Assembly (NCBI GenBank): GCA_029010495.1
Contig: JAQXKO010000017.1
Location: 47,615-111,614, forward strand
DNA: 64,000 nt
Reading direction: 5' to 3'
Origin: Clostridiales bacterium
Lineage (GTDB): Bacteria; Bacillota; Clostridia; Lachnospirales; Lachnospiraceae
The position numbers were made by a program, and so were the translations under genes. Positions 48,641-57,839 of the stretch are shown here, piece after piece. The first letter of the stretch is position 1. Each line of letters starts with the position of its first letter. The notes beneath the pieces are model-generated. The model was not told the DNA's origin. It searched no databases and saw nothing but the letters and a program-made list of their open reading frames with translations.

Positions 48641-49822
48641 ATGTCTCAGGAAGATATGTTCACAGAGGATATTTCTTACGGTCCGCTTGGTATTATTGCA
48701 CTTGACAGCTGCAAGGAAATGGGCCACAGGGTTGATAAATTCATTTCCGGCTGGAGAAAAAACAGAGAAAGCAAATATAAGCAGACTCCCGAATTTGCCA
48801 ACTATCAGAAGGATTCATATCTTATCAATATGAAATGTCCGCGTTTCGGTACAGGTGAAGCAAAGTGCGTAATCAATGAATCAGTAAGAGGTAAAGATAT
48901 ATTTATTCTTGTAGATGTATGTAATTACAGCTTAACATATACAGTAAGCGGTCAGATTAACCATATGTCACCTGATGACCATTTTGCAGATTTAAAACGT
49001 GTTATTGCTGCAATCAGCGGAAAGGCAAGAAGAATCACTGTTATAATGCCGTTCCTGTATGAGAGCCGTCAGCACAAAAGAACGGCACGTGAATCACTTG
49101 ACTGCGCAATCGCATTACAGGAGCTTATAAATATCGGAGTTGATTCCATCATTACATTTGATGCACATGATCCTCGTGTTCAAAATGCAATTCCATATAA
49201 TTCATTTGAAAATGTCCAGCCTGCTTATCAGTTTATCAAGGCCATTATCAACAATGTTCCTGACATAAAGCTCAACAAGGATCTTATGATAATCTCTCCT
49301 GACGAGGGTGCCATGAGCCGTGCGGTTTACTTTGCGACAGTACTCGGTGCGGAAATGGGTATGTTCTATAAGAGACGTGATTATACAAAGATTGTTGACG
49401 GACGCAATCCTATTGTATGTCATGAGTTTCTCGGTACAGACGTATCCGGTAAAGACGTTATCATTCTTGATGACATGATTTCTTCAGGTGAGAGTATGCT
49501 TGATACCGCCAAGGAATTAAAGCGCAGAAATGCAGGCCGCATTTTTGTATGCTCTACATTCGGTCTTTTTACAAACGGTCTTAAGAAATTTGACGATGCA
49601 TATGAGCAGGGTATAATTTATCGAATTGTAACAACAAATTTAATTTACCAGACTCCTGAGCTTCTTTCAAGAGAATGGTACATAAGCGCAGACATGAGCA
49701 AATATACTGCTCTGCTTATTGACGCACTTAACCATGATGCTTCAATAAGTGAATATTTAAGCCCTACAGAGCGTATTCACACTCTTATCGATAAGCATGA
49801 AAAAGGCGAAGCAATAGAATAA
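48641..49822 (+). CDS. prs: Ribose-phosphate pyrophosphokinase (divergent, long form)
   Basis: 393 residues from the ATG at 48641, five bases after GGAGG; earlier in-frame ATGs lie within or before that site. Family marks: GEAKCVINESVRGKDIFIL (N-terminal half), ITFDAHDPRVQNAI (metal-binding His), the flexible-loop FYKRRDYTKI, and the PRPP loop VIILDDMISSGESM. It makes PRPP from ribose-5-phosphate and ATP for nucleotide, His and Trp synthesis. It is some 75 residues longer than classical enzymes and the PRPP loop differs from DDMIDTAGT, so it belongs to a divergent branch seen in Clostridia. Single gene with a strong terminator. Confidence 0.9.
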   Translation: MSQEDMFTEDISYGPLGIIALDSCKEMGHRVDKFISGWRKNRESKYKQTPEFANYQKDSYLINMKCPRFGTGEAKCVINESVRGKDIFILVDVCNYSLTYTVSGQINHMSPDDHFADLKRVIAAISGKARRITVIMPFLYESRQHKRTARESLDCAIALQELINIGVDSIITFDAHDPRVQNAIPYNSFENVQPAYQFIKAIINNVPDIKLNKDLMIISPDEGAMSRAVYFATVLGAEMGMFYKRRDYTKIVDGRNPIVCHEFLGTDVSGKDVIILDDMISSGESMLDTAKELKRRNAGRIFVCSTFGLFTNGLKKFDDAYEQGIIYRIVTTNLIYQTPELLSREWYISADMSKYTALLIDALNHDASISEYLSPTERIHTLIDKHEKGEAIE

Positions 49823-49867
49823 TTTTTCTTAATTATTTAATTATTTATTCTTTGAATTATTGAATAT

Positions 49868-49899
49868 AAAACTCCGATACATTTCTGTATCGGAGTTTT
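49868..49899. terminator. Bidirectional terminator between prs and the ABC-2 genes
   Basis: A perfect 14-bp stem, AAAACTCCGATACA (49868-49881) with TGTATCGGAGTTTT (49886-49899), loop TTTC. T-rich runs follow in both directions, serving the convergent genes. Confidence 0.92.
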
Positions 49900-49946
49900 T
49901 GTTTTATTGTTTTTTGTTTTATTATTATTAATTACTAACCCGGTTT

Positions 49947-51269
49947 TTATTTACTCTTAACTGCCTTAATAATAGTCTTAAGAGAAACCTTCTCTCCTGC
50001 AAAGAAAAGCAATCCCTTGTAAATCTTTGCCGCAAGGAACATAAGAACGCATACACCGACCGCAGTTAATGCAAGTGACAAAAGTCCCATCCAAAGAGGA
50101 ATATTACCGATAAATACACTCGCAGGCGTAATCATTGCTGAGGTAAACGGAATAAAGTGTAAAAGGTAAGGCACCTTACCCTCGCTGTCAACCATAGCAA
50201 ATAATACCACAAAAAAGCTGATTACTATAGGGAATACAAAAATCGTCTGTACATTTGTCGCATTCTCCGGCTTTGTAACGAAGCTGCCGGCAAAGCCTGC
50301 AAGCGTAAGATAAAATGTAAGTCCTGCAAAAATAAGTATAATTGCAAGAGCAATGGACTGAGGCTCAAATGCCATACCGCCAAACAGCGACTTAAGCAAA
50401 TTCAAAACTGATTTTACCCTGCTCTCATATCCTTCATATATTACTCCGGCTGCATAGTCACCGCCGAATATACCCGCAAAAACACTTGCGAACCAGATAA
50501 CGAATTGGATTATCGATGTAGTAATTACACCAAGCACCTTGCCTGCAACAAGACCATATGGCTTAACACTTATAAGAAGCTGTTCAACCAGTTTACTGCT
50601 CTTTTCAATACTAACCTCAGTACATACCTGCTGGCCATATGTTAACGTAACAAAATAAATAAGCATCAGCACAACGAAGAAGCATACTATCTCAACTATT
50701 TCCTTAATACCATCGTCGTCATCGCCAAAATCAATTACCGAAGACTTAACAGGAATAAGTGACTGCATAAGTGCTTCATCGCTAAGACCTGATTCGGAAT
50801 ATATATGATACTGGAAAAGTGATGCAAGCTCATTGCCGAGAATTTCAAGATTATAATTTTCATACTTTGTATTTTCAGTTGTAACAACCGAAATGAGATA
50901 GCCGTCATCATTTTTTTCTGAAACTGCAAGTACAAATTCCTCTGAATCCTTATTTTTCTCAAGCTCAGCCTTTTCATCTTTGCAAGGAACAAAAATCACA
51001 TCCTTTAAGTTTTCGCTTTCCAAAGCCGCTGCATATGCTGCATAATCCGGAATACCAAGCTCTGTTTTGTCTGCCACATAAACCTTTGTAATATCAAACG
51101 GTTCATTGTCATCCTTTTGCGGATTGCCGGTAATTATTATGGTTGCTGCAATGCCAGCCATAATTAATATTGCAATAACTACAGTAATTCCGATATATTT
51201 ACCTGATTTAAAAGAATTTTTAACAGTATATTTGTAAACCGGTGTAAAACCGCTGTTACCGTTTTTCAT
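49947..51269 (-). CDS. ABC-2 type permease (NatB-like), copy 2
   Basis: 440 residues. One helix near the N-terminus (KYIGITVVIAILIMAGIAATIIIT), an extracellular domain to about 190, then five to six helices. It follows a longer paralogue by only 2 bases; both have the same layout, so they probably form a heterodimeric channel with the ATPase. NatAB-type systems export Na+ in Bacillus, but many relatives export peptides or drugs; the substrate here is open. Confidence 0.85.
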   Translation of the reverse strand: MKNGNSGFTPVYKYTVKNSFKSGKYIGITVVIAILIMAGIAATIIITGNPQKDDNEPFDITKVYVADKTELGIPDYAAYAAALESENLKDVIFVPCKDEKAELEKNKDSEEFVLAVSEKNDDGYLISVVTTENTKYENYNLEILGNELASLFQYHIYSESGLSDEALMQSLIPVKSSVIDFGDDDDGIKEIVEIVCFFVVLMLIYFVTLTYGQQVCTEVSIEKSSKLVEQLLISVKPYGLVAGKVLGVITTSIIQFVIWFASVFAGIFGGDYAAGVIYEGYESRVKSVLNLLKSLFGGMAFEPQSIALAIILIFAGLTFYLTLAGFAGSFVTKPENATNVQTIFVFPIVISFFVVLFAMVDSEGKVPYLLHFIPFTSAMITPASVFIGNIPLWMGLLSLALTAVGVCVLMFLAAKIYKGLLFFAGEKVSLKTIIKAVKSK

Positions 51270-51271
51270 AG

Positions 51272-52633
51272 TTATACACCGTCCTTTCTGTTAGCTTTGA
51301 CATATTTACGATTCTGTTTTGCAATTGCAAGCACTTGTTTAAACTTTACCGTGCCGTCGTTCATAACAATTACGCTTTCATATACAAGGGATACAAATCG
51401 TAAAATAATATATCCGAAGATGATTTCAATTATTATTGCAATAAATACCTCAAATAACGTTACCTTACCGATAATAATTGCGCCTGGAAGAACAAATATT
51501 GACGTAATCGGAAGGAAAAACGTGATTTTTACAAAAAGATTGATGCCTGTTGTCCACATCATCTCTACAGCGGCAAACGAAAGGAAAAAGCCAATAAGGA
51601 TAATAAAGGTATATCCCTTCGATGCCTGACCGAGCTCTTCCATCTTACTTACTGTCGCAGCGCAAAGTCCCGCAAGAAGACCAAAGGTAATAATACCGAG
51701 AGCTATAAGTATAATACATATGATAATATTAAGCGGAGACAGTGCTTTAATCGCATTCATTGAGATGAATTTCGAAAGTGTATCTGAGCTTTTTGTATTA
51801 AATAACATCGCAGATATTTTGTTTGACAATCCTGCCACTGCAGCAAAAAAGGCAATCTCGCCGCATGCAACAACTGCTGTTGCGCAAATCTTTCCAAGGA
51901 TAAGAGCCATTGGTCTTACATTTGTCATAAGATATTCAACAACCCTGTTTGCCTTTTCCTCAACTACCTTTGCCGATACCATACCGGCAGAAATACAGAT
52001 TACCATATATGATACCATAAGCAATGCATATACGACATTGTAATCATTAAAGCTGATTACTTCATGAGTATCCTCTTTGAGATATTCTGCCTTATTCATC
52101 GTAGTACTGTTGACATCCCTGCTAATCATCTCAAGTATCTCTGCTGATACTCCCGCCGTGGAAATCTTCTGCTTTTCGGCATATTTCTTAATTATGTCAG
52201 AAAGCTGTGCCAGGTCTTCATATTCGACTTCAGACTGATCGTCACGGTAAAATTTAAGCTCATAGCCTCCCGCTTCTTCTGTTATGTCAGCCAGAAGGAA
52301 AGTCATATTCTCATGTTTTTCCTTAACAGCCTCTTCCATTTCCTTTAAGTTTCTTGTTTCACGGACAAATTTAACATTTTTATATGCGTCTTCATCCTTT
52401 ACCGCCTCAGAAATATTACTGAGAAGACCTGTAGAATCATTGACATAAACAGTTTCTATCTTTGACTCTTTAATTACCTCATCTTCTCTGTTCATATAAT
52501 TTAACACAGGAAAGCTGGCCGCTATAATAAGACCCATGATAAGCATTGTTATCACGAAGGACTTTGCCTTTACAGACTGGCCGAGAGTATACCTAAAGAC
52601 CTGCATAAATCCACTATATTCAGATTTCTTCAT
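51272..52633 (-). CDS. ABC-2 type permease (NatB-like), copy 1
   Basis: 453 residues with the same plan as the next gene: an N-terminal helix after YTLGQSVKAKSF, an outside domain, and a C-terminal block of about six helices including VSAKVVEEKANRVVEYLMT, the conserved ABC-2 coupling region. Its start overlaps the ATPase gene by 14 bases, showing a tight operon. Confidence 0.87.
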   Translation of the reverse strand: MKKSEYSGFMQVFRYTLGQSVKAKSFVITMLIMGLIIAASFPVLNYMNREDEVIKESKIETVYVNDSTGLLSNISEAVKDEDAYKNVKFVRETRNLKEMEEAVKEKHENMTFLLADITEEAGGYELKFYRDDQSEVEYEDLAQLSDIIKKYAEKQKISTAGVSAEILEMISRDVNSTTMNKAEYLKEDTHEVISFNDYNVVYALLMVSYMVICISAGMVSAKVVEEKANRVVEYLMTNVRPMALILGKICATAVVACGEIAFFAAVAGLSNKISAMLFNTKSSDTLSKFISMNAIKALSPLNIIICIILIALGIITFGLLAGLCAATVSKMEELGQASKGYTFIILIGFFLSFAAVEMMWTTGINLFVKITFFLPITSIFVLPGAIIIGKVTLFEVFIAIIIEIIFGYIILRFVSLVYESVIVMNDGTVKFKQVLAIAKQNRKYVKANRKDGV

Positions 52634-53564
52634 GTACCTCGCCTACCTTTTCTACAAATATCTCATGAAGCGATGGTTCTGTAAGCTCAAATTTAACTAT
52701 TGATACACCATCCGCTACAAGCTGTTTAAGAAGCATAGAAGCCTGTTCTTCATTATCAAGCTTAATCTTGATCTCTCCAGGTGTCTTTTCGATGACATTA
52801 AGATTATTCTTTTCAATGTATGAATCAATATTATCATCAGACTTAATCAAAAGATTAACTCTTCCGTAGCTGCGTTTGATTTCATTCAGGTTACCGGATA
52901 AAACAGTTTCACCACGGTTAAGAATAGTCAGATCGGTACAGAATTCCTCGATTGTAGCCATCTGGTGACTGGACATAATAATATACTTATCCTGCTTGGA
53001 TACCTCTCTGATAACATCCCTGAAAAGATTTGTATTTACCGGATCAAGACCGGATAAGGGCTCATCCAGCACGATAATGTCAGGGTCTGAGATGAGTGTA
53101 GCCATCAGCTGTACCTTTTGCTGATTACCCTTACTGAGCTGCTCCGCCCTGAATGCCTTAGGCTTCTTGTTCTTTACAGTCTTAGGAGGATAGAAATATT
53201 CTGTCAGTCCGAGTTTCTCTGCCCATTCCCTGATTCTCTTTGCCGCCTCTTTCTTTGGCACCTTTTTAAGGCTGGCGAAGTAAAGCATCTGGTCCATAAC
53301 CGTAGCCTTAGGATAAAGTCCTCGTTCCTCAGCCATATAGCCAACATTGACTGTTCCGACATCAAGCGGCTTGCCGTTAAAGGTAACCTCCCCGCTGTCA
53401 CTCAGAAGCATTCCGAGTATAATTCTTATTGATGTAGTTTTTCCGGCTCCGTTTGTTCCCAAAAGTGCATACACACCCGGTTTTTCCATAGAAAAAGAAA
53501 GGTGATTCACAACTGTTTTTTCACCATATTTTTTCACAATGTCATTTACGACTAAGCCTTGCAT
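52620..53564 (-). CDS. ABC transporter ATPase (NatA-like)
   Basis: 314 residues from the ATG at 53564 with AGAGG before it; an in-frame ATG 11 codons upstream has none. Walker A LLGTNGAGKTT, signature QLSKGNQQKVQL, Walker B IIVLDEPLSGLDP and the switch His in MSSHQMATIEE. The C-terminal 80 residues form the small regulatory domain typical of NatA/CcmA-type ATPases. First gene of a three-gene exporter operon. A 6-bp dyad (GTATCA/TGATAC, 53579-53595) just upstream of the ribosome site could be an operator. Confidence 0.93.
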   Translation of the reverse strand: MQGLVVNDIVKKYGEKTVVNHLSFSMEKPGVYALLGTNGAGKTTSIRIILGMLLSDSGEVTFNGKPLDVGTVNVGYMAEERGLYPKATVMDQMLYFASLKKVPKKEAAKRIREWAEKLGLTEYFYPPKTVKNKKPKAFRAEQLSKGNQQKVQLMATLISDPDIIVLDEPLSGLDPVNTNLFRDVIREVSKQDKYIIMSSHQMATIEEFCTDLTILNRGETVLSGNLNEIKRSYGRVNLLIKSDDNIDSYIEKNNLNVIEKTPGEIKIKLDNEEQASMLLKQLVADGVSIVKFELTEPSLHEIFVEKVGEVHEEI

Positions 53565-53607
53565 ATTTCCTCTTTTCCGTATCATTCTCTGATACATGTA
53601 TTATAAT

Positions 53608-53641
53608 AAATAAGGTGTGCCGGAAAAGGCACACCTTATTT
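53608..53641 (-). terminator. Terminator after the cohesin gene
   Basis: A perfect 14-bp stem, AAATAAGGTGTGCC (53608-53621) with GGCACACCTTATTT (53628-53641), loop GGAAAA, about 47 bases beyond the cohesin stop. The following bases are A/T-rich but not a pure T run. Confidence 0.75.
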
Positions 53642-53688
53642 TATCATTATTATATATAATGTTCAATACACAAAACTTTAACATTTTT

Positions 53689-55527
53689 TTAATTCATTCC
53701 TTCGAGACCGTCATCATCATTTTTTACAACCTCTCCGGTAATGGAATCATCTGCCCTGTCATCATTTGACGCTCTTTGTATATCGGACAATTCCTGTACG
53801 GCTCTTGCCAATGCTTCAGCCTGTGCTTCAAGCCCTGAGACTTCAGAAGCTTTCTCCTTTGTTTCAGCTGACGGTTCCTCCTGTACACAGCATGTAACCT
53901 CCGACATATCATCAGTCACCGTCTGTCCGCCGGCCTGCTCTTTGAAGCTGCCCTCTTCCGCCGGAGTCTGATTATCAGCTGAGGCATGATTGTTTTCACC
54001 TGTAACATCACCTATTTCCTCGGGTATTCCAGCCTTTGCCCTTGAATTTATTTCTTTTTCTGCCTCATATCTTGCATCCTCTTCCTCCTCCTTAAGAATC
54101 TGAAGATTTCTGTGACGCTCAACAAAATATAAAATCATGAAAATTATTGCAATAAGGAAAAAAACACCCATAACCGCCAGTCTGATAAGCTTGTCTTTTC
54201 CGGCTTCCTTTGAAACCGCCGTACCGTTTGCAGGCGTTGCGATATCAGGTTCCGCTTCTGTATCGGATTGTTCTCCCGGAGTAGGAGTGGCTATTATTAC
54301 TTTCTTATCGGATTCATCATATCTCTGGACTGTATTGTCTATGATGTCAAATTTGTACCACTTTCCCTCACTCAAATAAACAAGGAGAAATTCATCTGAC
54401 GCCTTAGTACAATATGCCGGATAAACCGCTCCGTTATATTCAAAACCGGTTAATGTATATCCCTCGGGAATTTTGTCCTTAGGAGCTTCTACAATATGAT
54501 AATTTCTGACAAGGGTTGTATAGGTCACATAAGGATATACAGTACTGTCTCCCTTTTCATATACATACAGAAGCCCGTCGCTTAACTGGATAAGTGTAAG
54601 ATTGCCGTCATTGAGTTTATAAGCACCAATCGTAAAATCCCCGATTTCAAGAACCGTATCCTCGAAGCCCTCCGGCTTATTTACGGTAATCTTATCCAAT
54701 ATTGTAAGACTTTCGTTTCCGACCGTAAGCTTACCGTTTTCCAGCTCATACCTGCTTGCATTGATTGTTACTCCGGGTGTCGGTGTGCAGGTTGGCGTAG
54801 GTGTAGGTGAAGGAGTTGCCTCCAGTACATTTACCTTAATCTTATATACTCTCCTGTCGCCGTTTTCGGCTGTTACGATCACGCTCACAACATTTTCTCC
54901 GGGTTTAAGTTCATTGCCCGAAATATTTACCTTTGCATAAGCCGAATTCGGAGTGGCGCTGATTGTAAGCGATTTTACATCTGCCGATACGGTAGCAATC
55001 GAATATTCCAATGTGCCGGCCGCAAAAGCAGGACTAAGTTCTCCCTGGCCGACCTTAAGCATCTTTAACGAACTGTCCTTTGATGTCTCGCGCGGATTAT
55101 TAACCGTAATTGTACCGGCACTTGTCTTGACATTCATGTTACCATAGCTGCCGTCAAGAATGTTGCCTGCCGCATACTCAATCTTAAGAGCAGACTTTCC
55201 TGCCTTTTTACCCTTAAACCTTATCGTGTATTTTGCAGATTTTGCCATCGGTGAATCAACGATTTTTAATACGCCGTTACCTCCGTTGCAAAAAGCCTCA
55301 TCATCTGCGCTTTTTACATATTCAATAACTGATGCATCATATTTGATTACAAATTCATATGCGCCTATTGTGCTGCCTGATGACAATGAAACCGATACAG
55401 CTGTTGTCTGCCCCTTTTCGATTGTGGAGCTTCCGGTAGATATGGTCACATCCGCAGCATAAACAACCCCGGTCATCACCAATAAGGATATAATAAGGGT
55501 TATTATTTTTATACTATAATTCTTCAT
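53689..55527 (-). CDS. Membrane-anchored cohesin-like protein with cytoplasmic tail
   Basis: 612 residues. Signal peptide 1-24 (ending VYA). A cohesin-like beta-sandwich follows at about 26-145: EKGQTTAVSVSLSSG, then YEFVIKYDASVIEYV, then TIRFKGKKAGKSALKI. A cadherin-like domain of the PF12733 type spans about 155-234 (LEYSIATVSADVKSLTISAT). A Pro/Thr linker follows (236-252), then a beta-rich domain I do not recognise (255-412), a second linker, one membrane helix (447-469) and a Glu-rich cytoplasmic tail (470-612). It could hold a dockerin-bearing partner on the cell surface; the gene upstream encodes one. GGAGGT precedes the ATG, and a 9-bp hairpin lies in the 55-bp gap. Cohesin assignment rests on motif pattern and neighbour, not on an alignment. 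Confidence 0.75.
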   Translation of the reverse strand: MKNYSIKIITLIISLLVMTGVVYAADVTISTGSSTIEKGQTTAVSVSLSSGSTIGAYEFVIKYDASVIEYVKSADDEAFCNGGNGVLKIVDSPMAKSAKYTIRFKGKKAGKSALKIEYAAGNILDGSYGNMNVKTSAGTITVNNPRETSKDSSLKMLKVGQGELSPAFAAGTLEYSIATVSADVKSLTISATPNSAYAKVNISGNELKPGENVVSVIVTAENGDRRVYKIKVNVLEATPSPTPTPTCTPTPGVTINASRYELENGKLTVGNESLTILDKITVNKPEGFEDTVLEIGDFTIGAYKLNDGNLTLIQLSDGLLYVYEKGDSTVYPYVTYTTLVRNYHIVEAPKDKIPEGYTLTGFEYNGAVYPAYCTKASDEFLLVYLSEGKWYKFDIIDNTVQRYDESDKKVIIATPTPGEQSDTEAEPDIATPANGTAVSKEAGKDKLIRLAVMGVFFLIAIIFMILYFVERHRNLQILKEEEEDARYEAEKEINSRAKAGIPEEIGDVTGENNHASADNQTPAEEGSFKEQAGGQTVTDDMSEVTCCVQEEPSAETKEKASEVSGLEAQAEALARAVQELSDIQRASNDDRADDSITGEVVKNDDDGLEGMN

Positions 55528-55539
55528 TATTACCTCCGT

Positions 55540-55572
55540 ACATCGGATAAAGCCTCAGACCAAATCCGATGT
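55540..55572 (-). repeat. Intercistronic hairpin between glucosaminidase and cohesin genes
   Basis: ATCCGATGT (55564-55572) and ACATCGGAT (55540-55548) form a perfect 9-bp stem with a 15-base loop. It ends two bases before the GGAGG of the cohesin gene and has no T run, so it may set relative expression or mRNA processing. Confidence 0.5.
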
Positions 55573-55582
55573 TTATATATTG

Positions 55583-57790
55583 CTACAGGGAATCAAGTCC
55601 AAGCAGATACCTTTTAAGCTTCAGCAAATCCTTTACTCCCGGTGCGGTTGTTCCGCTTAACCGTCCGGCATTTTTGGCAGAAGTACTGAATTTTTCTGAT
55701 CCGAGCATATACTTTTTAAGTGTCAGCAGGTCCTTGATATTAACGATTCCGTCACCGCTTAAATCACCCTTTATGCTCAGATAATATGTTCCCTTATCTG
55801 TTTTCAGGGTATAACCCGTCACAAGCTTTGAAGTACCGGCTGCTTTTTTACCGGATGTGTCATAAATTGCCTTTACGTTGCTGCCGTTAATCTTTACAAC
55901 ATTAAAAAATCCATTGACAGTTGTATTTACCGGGATACCATATATTCCTGTTGAATCATGCAGATAAGTGCCGAATGAAATACTGTATGCCGGTGTAGGC
56001 GTATTTGTCGGCGCCTTTGTCGGTGCCTTTGTCGGTACCTTTGTAACGGTTGGCGTAGGCTTCTTTGTCGGATTTACGGTAGGCGTCGGAGTATTGGCAG
56101 GTCCGGCAGTAGGTGTCGGTGTATCCGTTATTTCTCCGATGTCGGTAGGCGTTGGAGTTAACTCCCCTGAGATGCCCGGTGTCGGCGTCGGTTCCTCTGT
56201 AGGTGTAATCTCAGGCGTCGGCGTTACTGCCACACCCTGTCTGTAAACATTTAACGTATATATCGTTTCAGCACCGTTTCCCGCAGTACAGACAATACTA
56301 AAGCTGTTATCACCTACCTGCAATGATTTTGTGCCTGTTCCCGACACGGCTGTAGTTGAGGCCACCGGTGTGGCACTAAGTGTTATTTCATCAGTTTCAT
56401 AGTCAACGACAACCGAATATTTTAAGACATCGTAACTGAAATTCGGGGTAAGCTCGATATTTGAAACATTAAGTTCCTTAAGAAAACCGTTCGGATTTCC
56501 GTATCCGTCAGGTCTGTCTGCCGGCTCCTCAGTCATATTCTTATATACGGGAATCGAAAAGATGATTGCCTGCTCAAGGTTCGCATATGCATTTCTCTGG
56601 CTTACAGCCTCTGATGCCGGAGCCTGAATGGCGCCCATATACTGGTGTGCATAAGTATTTGTCGGAGTAAGATTGAATTTCTGCAGAAATAAAGTATTCT
56701 GTCCGACTGCAACATAATTTTTTGCAATCATTGAGCTTCCGCCCATAATTGATTTATATTTTGAATTCCATGGTCTGAGTGTTGCCGCATCAGTCTGGGA
56801 AGCATACCATAAGCCTCTTGTCACGGCATCCATCGTTGCGGTTTTATATGCACCGAAGTTAAAAAAGTTATAGATACCCTCATAGCCCGGCACCTTACCG
56901 GTGACGCTTCCGCTCGTTCCGTTTACACCCTGCTCCTGTCTTGCCCTTGCCGCAAGCATGAACGGACTGATATTATATTTTTTGCCGGCCTCAACAAACA
57001 GAGAAGCATATGTATGGGTTCCGTCATATTTCGAATCCATAAATGTTCCTTTAAGTATGTTGTTCACACCGGTCTCATTATGAACCTCCGGATTGTAGGT
57101 GAGTTTTTCAAACATGAAAATTCCGTGCTCTGTGAGAAAATTTCTCGGATCCATATAATAAGCCAGCACTTCCTTTGATGCAGCCACCCAGCCGCCCGAA
57201 TCTAAGATCGTATAAGTATTTGTCTCCCAGTTATAAGCCCCCTTGCCTGTTGACTTCCACGAATCAATGCTTGAATTCGGCACCATATTATAAAGTGATG
57301 TATATTCCTTTTCAAGTGATTTCTCCCAGTCAAGATTTGTTATGTAAGGAGTAAATACCCATTTCGGATGTTTGCTGTGAAGATAGCAAAGAGCCGGCAG
57401 GTAGCTTTCCGGAAATCCCGCCGAAAGAAGTTTCTTTGCATACTCCTCATCATATGTACCTTCTCTGATATCCACATAATCAGCCGATACATATCCCTGA
57501 TAAGTCCTGCCGTTAAATTCAAATTCAACCTTGTAAAAATTATTAGTTTTTCCAAGAATCGTAACTTTTTCATTTGCCGACAGATATAGTGATCTGCCGT
57601 TTATGTCTGTAGCTATACCGTAGCTGGTTCCCGGCCCCTTACGGACATTTAGATTAGAGGACACATCCACATATCCGACAACCGTGTCTGCCGCTTTAAC
57701 CGTTTCAGGTCTTAGTCCGACAGGCAGCATCCCTGCAAGCAGCGCAGCTATACATAAAAAGCATATTATTTTTTTTCTTTTTACAGACAT
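55583..57790 (-). CDS. Secreted glucosaminidase with SH3b and C-terminal dockerin-like module
   Basis: 735 residues from the ATG at 57790 (GGGAGG upstream; an in-frame ATG seven codons earlier precedes that site). Signal peptide 1-34, bacterial SH3 domain 36-110 (SNLNVRKGPGTSYGIA), then a GH73-like N-acetylglucosaminidase region at about 115-415 with candidate catalytic Glu286 in ARARQEQG. A cadherin-like domain follows (440-518), a long Pro/Thr linker with TKAP repeats (522-600), a spacer domain, and a dockerin-like module (675-735). Its first Ca2+ loop is good (D676, S678, D680, N684, D687) and is followed by LLTLKKYMLG. The second loop has lost its Asp residues (R710, T714) but keeps DLLKLKRYLLG. 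It probably cuts peptidoglycan glycans at the cell surface. Confidence 0.87.
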   Translation of the reverse strand: MSVKRKKIICFLCIAALLAGMLPVGLRPETVKAADTVVGYVDVSSNLNVRKGPGTSYGIATDINGRSLYLSANEKVTILGKTNNFYKVEFEFNGRTYQGYVSADYVDIREGTYDEEYAKKLLSAGFPESYLPALCYLHSKHPKWVFTPYITNLDWEKSLEKEYTSLYNMVPNSSIDSWKSTGKGAYNWETNTYTILDSGGWVAASKEVLAYYMDPRNFLTEHGIFMFEKLTYNPEVHNETGVNNILKGTFMDSKYDGTHTYASLFVEAGKKYNISPFMLAARARQEQGVNGTSGSVTGKVPGYEGIYNFFNFGAYKTATMDAVTRGLWYASQTDAATLRPWNSKYKSIMGGSSMIAKNYVAVGQNTLFLQKFNLTPTNTYAHQYMGAIQAPASEAVSQRNAYANLEQAIIFSIPVYKNMTEEPADRPDGYGNPNGFLKELNVSNIELTPNFSYDVLKYSVVVDYETDEITLSATPVASTTAVSGTGTKSLQVGDNSFSIVCTAGNGAETIYTLNVYRQGVAVTPTPEITPTEEPTPTPGISGELTPTPTDIGEITDTPTPTAGPANTPTPTVNPTKKPTPTVTKVPTKAPTKAPTNTPTPAYSISFGTYLHDSTGIYGIPVNTTVNGFFNVVKINGSNVKAIYDTSGKKAAGTSKLVTGYTLKTDKGTYYLSIKGDLSGDGIVNIKDLLTLKKYMLGSEKFSTSAKNAGRLSGTTAPGVKDLLKLKRYLLGLDSL

Positions 57791-57839
57791 ATTCCTCCCT
57801 TCCGTCTCCATAAAACCGGAAACTGTAATCAGTTAATAA

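Noticed and set aside
55960..56240. Tandem repeats resembling a CRISPR or minisatellite
   Set aside because: The repeated bases are the coding sequence of the Thr/Pro linker, with no spacer-repeat structure.
55968..56246. Gly/Val-rich plus-strand ORF opposite the glucosaminidase
   Set aside because: It is the antisense reading of the Pro/Thr linker codons in the real gene; no ribosome site and an improbable composition.
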